Below are positions 38,899 through 47,538 of a stretch of 64,000 bases of DNA, one piece after another. The position numbers were made by a program, and so were the translations under genes. This DNA comes from an uncultured Pseudomonadota bacterium (GTDB lineage: Bacteria > Pseudomonadota > Gammaproteobacteria > Burkholderiales > Thiobacillaceae), in the NCBI GenBank assembly GCA_903835655.1, contig CAILNT010000004.1, forward strand, positions 1-64,000. Direction: 5' to 3'. Each line of letters begins with the position of its first letter. The stretch's first letter is position 1. The notes beneath the pieces were generated by a model that made no database searches, was not told the DNA's origin, and saw nothing but the letters and a program-made list of their open reading frames with translations.

Positions 38899-39897
38899 TT
38901 AGCGATGTAGGTAGGCGCCGGCCGGGCTGTTGGAGCCGTGGACCATGACGTGACAGTTCATGCAGGCACGTCCTGTGGCGTTGCCTTGTATGGTGTTGAC
39001 CGTCCTGGGAACACCCCCAATGGTGACCGTTGTTGCGTTACCGCCGGGACCAATCGGGCTGTTGCTTTGGTGCGGGCCGTTGTGACAGTCCTCACAGAGG
39101 AAGGGAGCGCGATCTTTCAACAGCGGCGAGATGTTGGAACCGTGGGGCGTATGGCAATTGGTGCAGTTTTCGCTGACAGGTTGATGTTCCCAGAGGAAGG
39201 GGCCGCGCTTGTCGGCATGGCACTGCCAGCAGGTCTCGTTCACCGTGTTCTTCTTCAGCAATTTCGGTGCGGACGAACCATGCGGGTTGTGACAGTCGGA
39301 ACAGGTGATCTTGCCGGCGTCGAGCGGATGGCCGGAAATCTTGTGGCTGTCGGCGCGCTGTTCCTTGTGGCAGTTGAAACAAACTTCCTTTTGTGTGGCC
39401 CGAACCATGATGGGGTCTTTTTTCTGGTGCACGCTGTGGCAGGAGACACAGGCCAGATCCTTGATCTGATGCTGACTACCTTCCCAGTGGGTGCGCAGGC
39501 CGTCTTCGTGGCAACTCATGCACTGCTTGTTCTGTGCACGGGCTTCGGACGGACTGAAGATCATCTGGCGTTGCTTGATGCCCTTGGTCGTCTCGCGGTC
39601 GCCAAACACGACATCCGGCGGTGTCATCGGATCGGTCAGGTGTTTATGGCTTTCGCCGTGGCAAGTCTGGCATAACGGGGTACGCGTATCGCCGCGCACG
39701 CCATGGGGCGTCTGATAGATGGTCAGTACGGGGTATTTCCAGGTCTCATTGTGACAAACCGTACAGGCCTTGTCGGCATCCAGCCTCGCCGCGGCTGCGG
39801 GAGCGGCGGACGCATTCATTGCGAATAAACTCGAAAATAGCGAGAGTATCCACAGCACAGATAACATGATTCCATTACCTTTATTACGGGTATCCAT
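38899..39897 (-). CDS. MtrA/DmsE-family decaheme c-type cytochrome
   Basis: 332 residues with a signal peptide (LSVLWILSLFSSLFAMNASA) and exactly ten CxxCH haem motifs: CTVCH, CQTCH, CMSCH, CVSCH, CFNCH, CSDCH, CWQCH, CTNCH, CEDCH and CMNCH. This number and length match MtrA, MtoA, PioA and DmsE, which move electrons across the outer membrane inside the barrel encoded next. The ATG at 39897 has GGGG 8 bases upstream. No outer-surface MtrC-type cytochrome or CymA is nearby. Confidence 0.92.
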   Translation of the reverse strand: MDTRNKGNGIMLSVLWILSLFSSLFAMNASAAPAAAARLDADKACTVCHNETWKYPVLTIYQTPHGVRGDTRTPLCQTCHGESHKHLTDPMTPPDVVFGDRETTKGIKQRQMIFSPSEARAQNKQCMSCHEDGLRTHWEGSQHQIKDLACVSCHSVHQKKDPIMVRATQKEVCFNCHKEQRADSHKISGHPLDAGKITCSDCHNPHGSSAPKLLKKNTVNETCWQCHADKRGPFLWEHQPVSENCTNCHTPHGSNISPLLKDRAPFLCEDCHNGPHQSNSPIGPGGNATTVTIGGVPRTVNTIQGNATGRACMNCHVMVHGSNSPAGAYLHR

Positions 39898-40232
39898 TTT
39901 AAGCCCCACTAGGAAAATTGAAAAAAAACAAACAACGCATTACCTGGACAAAATCCATTCGACGACATTTTTATCTGCGCCGAATCACTGCTTCTGATCA
40001 CCCTGTGTTTCGCCATCTGGCCGGACGGCATGTACTTCTCCACCAACGGTCAGATCGACTGCATCTGACGTCGGTTCTTCACTTCGACTACCACTCGTAC
40101 CCTGCCGGCAAGCGGCCACTGTGCCCGCATGAGTCAACACAGCGCCTGTCGGGCGAGGAGTTGTGGGCAATTAACAAGATAAGAATATCCTGATGTGGAA
40201 GGCTAATCAGAAGCCAAGGATGCGGCAAGGGG
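39898..40232. other. intergenic region, no supported gene
   Basis: Between the decaheme cytochrome and the two-component system. A plus-strand frame from 39918 is open but has a TTG start, no binding site and no recognisable sequence. I find no clear promoter for the cytochrome operon here. Confidence 0.5.
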
Positions 40233-40250
40233 CTTTACTTTCATCTTTAC
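40233..40250. promoter_or_regulatory. CpxR-type box, direct repeat
   Basis: CTTTAC-N6-CTTTAC; on the minus strand this is GTAAA-N7-GTAAA, the spacing known for CpxR sites (GTAAA-N4-8-GTAAA). It lies about 335 bases upstream of the cytochrome and 290 upstream of the cpxR-like gene. Confidence 0.45.
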
Positions 40251-40465
40251 AAAAGTAGCGAACCAACCCGGTCTGCGGCGCCTTTCCCAAGGTGACACCC
40301 AGGGACATGCACCGGGTAGATCACCCGGAATGCGCGACGCAAACCCATACGGACCACGTTCTATCTAGCTGATATTTATTGATTTTCCCTGCCGCAGTGC
40401 GGCCGAAAATGACTCGCTTAGCCTCCCCCGTGTGGCGCGAATCCCGCTGTTGCAAGCGCGTCATG

Positions 40466-40498
40466 AATGTAAAGACAGGCAAAACCTAGCTTTACATT
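40466..40498. promoter_or_regulatory. inverted repeat before the cpxR-like gene
   Basis: AATGTAAAG (40466-40474) and CTTTACATT (40490-40498) form a perfect 9-base inverted repeat with a 15-base spacer, 45 bases before the response-regulator ATG. The half-site GTAAAG is the same as in the box at 40233, so autoregulation is likely. Confidence 0.55.
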
Positions 40499-40542
40499 GC
40501 CCCACTATTTACAATCCGCGGATATTGGGAACGGTAGCCGAA

Positions 40543-41238
40543 ATGAACCACCTCTTACTCGCCGACGATGATCTTGTGCTCTGCTCCATGCTCAAGCGCT
40601 ATCTGGAGAGCGAAGGCTTCCATGTGGACACCGCCCACGACGGCAAGCAAGCCCTGCAGAAGGCGCTCGCCCAGGACTACGACCTGCTCGCCCTCGACGT
40701 CACGATGCCGGCCATGAACGGCTTCGATGTGTTGCGTAGACTGCGGGTGTACAAGCCCACCCCGGTTCTGATCCTCACCGCCCGCGGCGAAGCCCGCGAC
40801 AGCCTCCTGGGCTTCGAACTCGGCGCCGATGACTATCTGGCCAAGCCTTGCGACCCGCGTGTACTGGAGGCGCATATCCGCGCGGTGCTGCGGCGTAGCG
40901 TGCCGCAGGAATCCGGCAGGAACGACGGCCGCGCCCAGATCGTCACGGTCGGAGACCTGAGCATGGATTGCGTCACCCGCTGCGTGCTGATCGACGGACG
41001 GTCGGTCATCCTGACCAAGACCGAGTTCAATCTGCTCTCCCTGCTGATCAGCAAGGCGGGCCAGGTGTTCGTCCGGGATGCGCTCTCGGAGCTGGGACTG
41101 GGCCGGCCGCTAGGTCGGTATGACCGCAGTCTCGATGTGCATATCAGCAACCTGCGACGTAAACTCGGACCCCTGCCCGATGGCCGCGACCGTATCCTCT
41201 CCATCCGCGAGGTGGGCTACCGTTACCTGAGGCAGTAA
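40543..41238 (+). CDS. OmpR-family response regulator, CpxR-like
   Basis: 231 residues. Receiver domain with phospho-acceptor Asp52 (LDVTMPAMNGFDVL) and the conserved lysine in LAKPCDP. A winged-helix DNA-binding domain ends SIREVGYRYL. The N-terminus MNHLLLADDDLVLCSMLKRYLESEGF resembles CpxR. The ATG at 40543 fits the family. The kinase gene follows 3 bases after the stop. Confidence 0.9.
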   Translation: MNHLLLADDDLVLCSMLKRYLESEGFHVDTAHDGKQALQKALAQDYDLLALDVTMPAMNGFDVLRRLRVYKPTPVLILTARGEARDSLLGFELGADDYLAKPCDPRVLEAHIRAVLRRSVPQESGRNDGRAQIVTVGDLSMDCVTRCVLIDGRSVILTKTEFNLLSLLISKAGQVFVRDALSELGLGRPLGRYDRSLDVHISNLRRKLGPLPDGRDRILSIREVGYRYLRQ

Positions 41239-41241
41239 ACC

Positions 41242-42597
41242 GTGACGCATCGATTGTTCTGGAAGCTGTTTCTGACATTCTGGCTGGCGCTGATCCTGTT
41301 CGGCGCGGGCACCTTGTTTTCCGCCGCGCAGTATCTCGAGCACATCCGTGCCCTGCATGACGACGCCCACAACAAGATGGGTTTCAAGGATCGCGCCGAG
41401 ACGGCCCGCGCGATTGCCGCCCGTGAGGGACTCCCGGGCTTGACCCGCTGGGCCGAGGTGGTCGATCACCAGGAAGTGCTGCCCGTCCTGGTTCTGGACC
41501 CCAAAGGACACGACCTCCTGGGTCGTGACGTTTCCAGCACGGCGCTGACCCACCTGCACCATCATCAGGAGGCGGTACGCGCCCACTTGCCGGATGAACA
41601 GCGCTACCACGGCGTGACCCTGCCGGATGGGCGTGAATACTGGCTGGTGATGGACACCGTGGGGGTGTCCTTGAAGCGCTGCCTTTCCAGACCCCGCGTA
41701 ATCGCCGTGCCCATCATCCTGGCCACGCTGGCCAGCGGCCTGGTCGGCGTGCTTCTGGCCCAATATCTGGTGGTGCCGATGCTCCGTTTGCGTCGAGCCA
41801 CGCAGGCCTACGCCGTCGGCGATCTGAGCTACAGGGTGGCGCCGAGTTTCGGCGGGCGCCGTGACGAAGTCGTCGACCTCGCCGTGGCCATGGACGATAT
41901 GGCCGAGAGCCTCGATGCCCTGCTGGAGTCGAAACGTGCCCTGCTGCGCGACATTTCCCACGAGTTGCGCTCGCCACTGGCGCGTGTCCAGGCGGCATTG
42001 GGCCTGGCACGGCAGCGTGATGGCAGCGCCGAGCCGGAACTTGCGCTGATCCAGCATGAAACCGAGCGGCTCAACGACTTGATCGGTTCTATCCTGGACT
42101 ACTCACGCCTGGACTCTGGCTTGCGCCCGCTGCAACACAAACCCCTGGAGTTGGCCGACCTGCTCGCCGAGGCGGTCGAGAGCACTCGCGTCGAGGCCGA
42201 TCCGCACCGGATCGAGATCGAATTCAAGGCCGATGGTCAGGGAGCTTTCGTCGGTGACCCGATCCTGCTCTATAGCGCCTTCGAAAACATCCTGAGCAAT
42301 GCTGTGCATCACGCCCCCGAAGGCAGCCACATCGAGGTTCGCTACAGCGACGGCAGCGCCACTGGCAACGGGCATCTCATCGAAGTGCTCGATCAGGGGC
42401 CGGGCGTGCCCACGCCCATGCTGCAAGCCATCTTCCAACCCTTCGTGCGCGTCGACCAGGGACGGGGCGATGGCATCGGCCTGGGGCTGGCCATCAGCCA
42501 GCGCGTCGTTCAAGCCTACAAAGGACGCATCACGGCCGAGAATCTCCCCGATGGAGGCCTGCTCGTCGCCATCCATCTGCCCCTGTCCCCACATTGA
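41242..42597 (+). CDS. sensor histidine kinase, CpxA-like
   Basis: 451 residues. Two membrane helices (about 10-32 and 153-177) enclose a periplasmic domain of about 120 residues, followed by HAMP, the phospho-acceptor His240 in DISHELRSPLARVQAALG and an ATP-binding domain with NAVHHAPEG, DQGPGVP and GIGLGLAISQRVV. The H-box is CpxA-like. Starts with GTG. Convergent with the GT39 gene; a hairpin CCGTAGGA/TCCTACGG at 42607-42634 may end transcription. Confidence 0.9.
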   Translation: MTHRLFWKLFLTFWLALILFGAGTLFSAAQYLEHIRALHDDAHNKMGFKDRAETARAIAAREGLPGLTRWAEVVDHQEVLPVLVLDPKGHDLLGRDVSSTALTHLHHHQEAVRAHLPDEQRYHGVTLPDGREYWLVMDTVGVSLKRCLSRPRVIAVPIILATLASGLVGVLLAQYLVVPMLRLRRATQAYAVGDLSYRVAPSFGGRRDEVVDLAVAMDDMAESLDALLESKRALLRDISHELRSPLARVQAALGLARQRDGSAEPELALIQHETERLNDLIGSILDYSRLDSGLRPLQHKPLELADLLAEAVESTRVEADPHRIEIEFKADGQGAFVGDPILLYSAFENILSNAVHHAPEGSHIEVRYSDGSATGNGHLIEVLDQGPGVPTPMLQAIFQPFVRVDQGRGDGIGLGLAISQRVVQAYKGRITAENLPDGGLLVAIHLPLSPH

Positions 42598-42628
42598 GGG
42601 GGCGTCCCGTAGGACCGGCCAGGCGTTC

Positions 42629-44062
42629 CTACGGCCCACAGCGGTAGAAATAGAAGTCCTTGCCGCGGTAGCCGGGCTGCTCGAAATGGTAGACCTTCAG
42701 GAGCGTGGCGCTGCCGCAGGCGGACTTCAGATCGCTGCCGCGGTCCTCGCAGGCGAGATAGAGGCCACGAGGATGCGGCGAGGGCGAAGACCAGAGGTCA
42801 TATTGGCTGAAGCGGGTCGGGGTGGGGATGCCGACAACCGGGTGGTCCGGCGCGTAGAAACCCAGGAGTGAAGCCGTGGTGTAGTGATCGGCCAGCAGAG
42901 ATTCTCCGGGCCGGCGCAAGCGCAGGAGATCCGCGATGGCCTCGCGATCGCCGACCAGGCGGTTCTGGATGTTCCATTTCGCGGGCAGCCCCAGTTCCAC
43001 GGGAAACTTGATGAGCAAGGACAGCGCCAGCGCCATGGCCAGACCGAAGCCCAGGGTCTTCCAGAGACGACGCTCGACGATGCTGCCCGCGGCCATGACC
43101 GCCGCCGCCGGGTAGGCGATGGCCACCCAGTTGAGTTCCATCTTTTTGTACAGGCCCTTGTAGAGGAAGAAGGCCAGGGGCAAGAGCAGGAACAGCGCCA
43201 CGAACAGGCGGCGCTCGTCGCGCCAGGTGCGCCGCCCCAGGGCGGCCACCAAGGCGACGAACAGGAGAGGCGGCGAGAAGGCGAGGAAGATTCCGGCCAG
43301 GAATTCGAACCAGGTACCCCAATGCAGCCGGCCCTCCGAACTGCTGCCGTGGCGATACTGGAAGAGAAAGCTGATCCAGTCGTGCTGGGCATTCCAGAGC
43401 AGCACCGGGAAAAACACGGCCACGCCCAGCAGCGACGCCCGCCAGGTCGAGCCGCGCAGGAAGAGATCGCGGCGGCGCAGCAGCAGGAAGGCGAACAAGG
43501 CGGCGGGAAACAATATCGCCGTGTACTTCGACAACAAGGCCAGGCCGATGGCCGCTCCCGCGCCGAGAAACCAAACGCCACGAGCGCTGAAGATCGCCTG
43601 ATAGCTGGCATAAAGCCCCAGGGACCAGAACAGGACGACCGGGGCATCCGGCGTTGCCAGGAGCGCGCCCATCTGGGTCACCGGCAGGGCCACGAACACG
43701 AGCAGGGCCAGGATTGCGGCGCTGTGTCCGTAAATTTCGAGCGTCAGCCGATAGATGAACCAGGTGGACAAGCCCATGCACAGGGCCGGCACGACTCTTA
43801 CCGCCAGTTCACTGGCGCCGAACGCGGTGGTCAATGCCAGCAACCAGGCGATCATGGGCGGATGATCGAAATAGGACAAGGCGGGATGCTGGCTCCACGC
43901 CCAGTAATAAGCCTCGTCGCCGTGCAGCGGCAGATGCGCGGCGTAGACCAGTTGCAACGCGGTGAGGGCGAGAATCAGAGCGGGGGCGACGCCGCGGTGG
44001 GCCAGGGTTTGCAGCAGCTTCATGGGGTCTATTCTTGCTCGATACGCAGGGACGATCTTCAC
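42629..44062 (-). CDS. GT39/PMT-family membrane glycosyltransferase
   Basis: 477 residues with about ten membrane helices. The N-terminal LPLHGDEAYYWAWSQHPALSYFDHPP carries the acidic DE motif of ArnT/PMT-like enzymes that use polyprenyl-phosphate sugars. The GTG at 44062 overlaps the stop of the YhaN-like gene by 4 bases (GTGA), suggesting coupling. An ATG at 44023 (MKLLQTL) is an alternative without a good binding site. The acceptor is unknown; lipid A or a glycan are possible. Confidence 0.82.
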   Translation of the reverse strand: MKIVPAYRARIDPMKLLQTLAHRGVAPALILALTALQLVYAAHLPLHGDEAYYWAWSQHPALSYFDHPPMIAWLLALTTAFGASELAVRVVPALCMGLSTWFIYRLTLEIYGHSAAILALLVFVALPVTQMGALLATPDAPVVLFWSLGLYASYQAIFSARGVWFLGAGAAIGLALLSKYTAILFPAALFAFLLLRRRDLFLRGSTWRASLLGVAVFFPVLLWNAQHDWISFLFQYRHGSSSEGRLHWGTWFEFLAGIFLAFSPPLLFVALVAALGRRTWRDERRLFVALFLLLPLAFFLYKGLYKKMELNWVAIAYPAAAVMAAGSIVERRLWKTLGFGLAMALALSLLIKFPVELGLPAKWNIQNRLVGDREAIADLLRLRRPGESLLADHYTTASLLGFYAPDHPVVGIPTPTRFSQYDLWSSPSPHPRGLYLACEDRGSDLKSACGSATLLKVYHFEQPGYRGKDFYFYRCGP

Positions 44063-47000
44063 ACCGGCCCGATTTCATGCAGTCGCCAGGCCTGGGCGGG
44101 CAGGGTTGCCCGCGCCAGGTCGAGCAGGTGGCGGTGGTGGGTGAACAGCAACACCTGGGTATGTTCGGCCTGTTTGGCCAGCATGGGGAGGATGGCACGG
44201 CTGCGACCATCGTCGAAAGTCATCAGCAGGTCGTCCAGGATCAGTGGCATGGGCTCGTGGCTGGCCTGATGCAGTTCGATCGCGGCCAGGCGCAGGGCGA
44301 GGTAGAGCTGATCGCGCGTGCCCTCGCTCATGCCCGCCAGCGGAATCTTCGCGCCGCCCTTCAGCCCGACCAGGGTGGGCAGATCGGCCTCCGTGTAGTC
44401 GCTGCCCAGGCCGGAAAAGCGGGCATCGGTCATGTGCCGGAACAACACCCCCGCGCGCGCCAGGAGCGGGCCTTGATTGCGTTCGCGAAAGGTTTCGATC
44501 TGGGCCTGCAAGAACTGGGTGGCCAAGCGCAGGCGCAAGTAACGGGCGGCATCCTCGCGGATTCGGGCCGCGGCGTGGCGCGCCGTCTGCAACTGCACGG
44601 CCGCCCCTGCTCCGCTGGCTTCCAGGACGCGTCGGGCGTCGTCGCTGCGCGCCAGACTCTGGATGGCCTGTTCGCGGCGGCCTTCCAATTCCCTGATCCG
44701 CTCTGCCAGCTCTTCCCATTGCGCGGTCAGGCTCGCGCCCCCGACGCCTTCTGCTTCCACGCGCTCGATGAAGTCGTCCAGGCGCTCGCCGCGCGCCTGG
44801 ACATGCAAGGAGGCGCGCAGGCGATCGCGCTCGGCGCCCAGGTGCAGCCTTGCGCCCAAGTCGGCCAGCAGCCCTTGCAGGGCGGCCGGATCGGCCACGC
44901 CCGCCTGGGCCAGGACCGCATCCAGGTCGCGACGAGCGGCCTCGGCCTCACGTTCCACGCGGGGCAGGCTAGCCGCCCATCGTTCCAGATCTTCCTCGAC
45001 CTGGGCCCGCCTGGATTGCAGGGCGCGCGCTTGCGCCAGCGCCTGGCTCAGGGTATTGACCTGGACTTCGGCACTGGCGGCCGCGAACGCGAGTTCGCCA
45101 GCCAGCATATCGACCCGACGAGCATAGTCTTCCTGCGCGTTTTTTCTGGCGGCGAGACCGTCCCGGAGTTGGCTCCAGGTGTCGTAGCGCGCGACCAGCT
45201 TGAGGCGCGCTTCCAGCAAGGACAGCGCCATCTCCGGGCGGACATCGCCGCCGAGACGGTGTTGCCGCCAGCGCGCCTGGCCCAGGACCTGCGCAGCCTC
45301 GATCGATACGCCCTGCCGCGCCAGGGCCTCGGCCGCGATGCGCTGCTCGGCCTGGCGGGCTTCCAGGGCACGACGCTCGCCCAGGACCTGATCGGCGGCG
45401 CGCAGGCGCTGCTCCGCCAGTTCGCGCAGCGCCAGCAGGGGCATTTCGGCGCTCCCCAGCAGCGGGCGCAACGCGGCCACCGCCTGGGCGACACGCTCCC
45501 TGCCGGCTTGCAGTTCACAGTACAGTTCGCGCCAGGCTTCATGGCGCTTGCGAAATTCGCTCCATTGCTCGCGCCACTCCAGCATTTCCGCCGGGCTGGC
45601 GGCTTCCAGGCCGGTCGCCCGCCACAGGGCCATCCAGTCGCTCTGCCAGGCCTGCCTGGACTGCTCCAGGCGAGCCTCCTCTTCCTCGTGTTCCCTTGCC
45701 GCGGCCAGGGCCTCCTCGATCTGGCCGCGCAACACCTGTGCCTGGGCGACGGAATCCGCCTCCTCGCGCAGACGGTCGGCCAGACGGTCGGCCAAGCGCA
45801 CGGCCTCGGAGTAAGCTTCGGGCGCGCCCTGCTCACTTGCCTGCGCCCCCTCGCCCTGCCAGTAGGCGAGCAGCTGGCGCCACTGGGAATCACGCTGTGT
45901 GCGCGCTTGCAGCAGGTCGGCGAGCGTGGGCAGCGCGCCGAGTTGCTCCAGACGCCGCAACCTGGCCGCTCTTTCCCGCAGGTGCTTGGCCGTTTCCTGC
46001 TTCGCCGCCAGCAATTGGCGGGCGCGGTTGCCCAGTTCGGCCGCGGCGCCCTCGAATTCGCGCAGTCGGGCGACGGCAGGCAGCGCCAGCAGGTAGGTCG
46101 CGTGCGCATCGGCGGGCGCACCCACCAGGCATTGTTTCTGGCTCGCCCAACTTCTGGCCAGGCCCTCCAGGGCGTCTTCCTTGTCGGCGAGCGTCTGCGC
46201 CCAGACCGCGGCCGGAGCACTGGCGGCCTGGGCCGCACGCAAGGTGACGGCCTCGGTCTGCGCCAGCCCGGCCAGGCGCTTGGCCGTTATTTCCATTTCC
46301 TCGGCCAGGCGCTCGGTCTCGCGCCGCTGCTCCGCGCTGGCGCGTTCGGCCTCCAGCAAGGTGGCCGCGTCCCCGCGCAGCGCCAGCTCTTCTTCCAGGG
46401 GAATGCGCAGCAAGGCGATGCGGGACAAATCCACGTCCGGCTCCGAGCCGAGTTCGAGCGGGCCCAGTTCGAGCAGGCCGGTCCGCAGGCTCGCTTGCAT
46501 CTGGGCCGCCAGGGCCTGGTCCGCCGCCAGCGCTTCCCTGTCCTGGCGGTAGACGGCAAGATTCTGCGCGAGGGTCTCGATTTCGGCGGCATGCTCCAGC
46601 ACCGAGGCGCGCGGCGCCAGCGCCAGTCGGCGGCTGCCTTGCTCTTCGAGAGATTGCCGCAACTCGCTCAGAGCCCGCTCCGTCTGGACGCGGCGCTGGA
46701 CACAGTCTTCCGCATCGGCCATGAAGCCCGCGGGCAGTTCCGGCCGTTCCGGCAGCGCCCCAAGGCGCGCGCCCACTTCGCGCAACTGGCCCAGGGTAGG
46801 CAACGCATCCAGGCAGCGACGCACCCAATCCAGGCGCTCTCGCCGGAGGTTCAGGGCAGCGTCCAGCTCTTCCTTGGCGCGCTGCGCCGAAGCCAGTTCG
46901 CGCAGGGTGTCTTCCCAGGTTTCCGCCTTGACCTGGGCCTGCCGGCTGGCCCGCAGCGCTTCCTCGTAAACGTCGATGGCCGGCCTCAGGCTGACGCCGA

Positions 47001-47538
47001 CCCGGGCCCGGCCATTGAACAGACTGCGTGCCTGCGCTTCCAGCGTGGCCAGCACGCGATGGATGGGACTGCCGGCGAGGCTCGCGGAAAACAGCGCCTG
47101 GCCCAGGTCGCCTCGGCCTTGCAGCAGATCCTGGGCACCCTGGCGCAGCTCCTCCGAGCCCAGGCCGAACATGGCGCTGAAATATTCCCGATCCACCGGC
47201 CCGAGAAAGGAGGCCAGCGCGGTCTCCTCCAGGGGATTGCCCGCCGCATCGAGCAGGGTGTGGCGCATGCCCTTGCGCCTCTGTATGGCGATGCCCTGGC
47301 CGGACCGGTTTTCGAGTTCGGCGGTGATGCGCAGATCCTTGTAATCATGCAGGAAGTTGTCGTCCGTCTGGGCATGGATGCCATACAGGAGATCGCGAAT
47401 GGCGCGCAACAACGAGCTCTTCCCCGCTTCGTTATCGCCGTAGACGAGGTGAAAATCGGCCTGCTCCGGGGCGGTAAAATCGAGGGCCAGACCGGTGAAC
47501 GGGCCATAGGCGGGAATCGCGAGCCGCCGAAATCTCAT
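44059..47538 (-). CDS. YhaN-like AAA ATPase (SbcC/Rad50-type)
   Basis: 1159 residues. N-terminal FRRLAIPAYGPFTGLALDF and P-loop GDNEAGKSSLLRAI (about 33-46), two very long coiled coils rich in Arg, Glu, Ala and Leu, and C-terminal GMSEGTRDQLYLALRLA (signature) with LILDDLLMTFDDGR (Walker B/D-loop). The ATG at 47538 overlaps the nuclease gene stop by 4 bases. With its partner it should form an Mre11-Rad50-like DNA-end-processing complex, as the Bacillus YhaO-YhaN pair. A 1370-residue frame on the other strand is a shadow. Confidence 0.88.
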   Translation of the reverse strand: MRFRRLAIPAYGPFTGLALDFTAPEQADFHLVYGDNEAGKSSLLRAIRDLLYGIHAQTDDNFLHDYKDLRITAELENRSGQGIAIQRRKGMRHTLLDAAGNPLEETALASFLGPVDREYFSAMFGLGSEELRQGAQDLLQGRGDLGQALFSASLAGSPIHRVLATLEAQARSLFNGRARVGVSLRPAIDVYEEALRASRQAQVKAETWEDTLRELASAQRAKEELDAALNLRRERLDWVRRCLDALPTLGQLREVGARLGALPERPELPAGFMADAEDCVQRRVQTERALSELRQSLEEQGSRRLALAPRASVLEHAAEIETLAQNLAVYRQDREALAADQALAAQMQASLRTGLLELGPLELGSEPDVDLSRIALLRIPLEEELALRGDAATLLEAERASAEQRRETERLAEEMEITAKRLAGLAQTEAVTLRAAQAASAPAAVWAQTLADKEDALEGLARSWASQKQCLVGAPADAHATYLLALPAVARLREFEGAAAELGNRARQLLAAKQETAKHLRERAARLRRLEQLGALPTLADLLQARTQRDSQWRQLLAYWQGEGAQASEQGAPEAYSEAVRLADRLADRLREEADSVAQAQVLRGQIEEALAAAREHEEEEARLEQSRQAWQSDWMALWRATGLEAASPAEMLEWREQWSEFRKRHEAWRELYCELQAGRERVAQAVAALRPLLGSAEMPLLALRELAEQRLRAADQVLGERRALEARQAEQRIAAEALARQGVSIEAAQVLGQARWRQHRLGGDVRPEMALSLLEARLKLVARYDTWSQLRDGLAARKNAQEDYARRVDMLAGELAFAAASAEVQVNTLSQALAQARALQSRRAQVEEDLERWAASLPRVEREAEAARRDLDAVLAQAGVADPAALQGLLADLGARLHLGAERDRLRASLHVQARGERLDDFIERVEAEGVGGASLTAQWEELAERIRELEGRREQAIQSLARSDDARRVLEASGAGAAVQLQTARHAAARIREDAARYLRLRLATQFLQAQIETFRERNQGPLLARAGVLFRHMTDARFSGLGSDYTEADLPTLVGLKGGAKIPLAGMSEGTRDQLYLALRLAAIELHQASHEPMPLILDDLLMTFDDGRSRAILPMLAKQAEHTQVLLFTHHRHLLDLARATLPAQAWRLHEIGPV

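Noticed and set aside
39918-40193. 91-residue frame before the cpxR-like gene
   Set aside because: TTG start, no ribosome binding site, no recognisable sequence.
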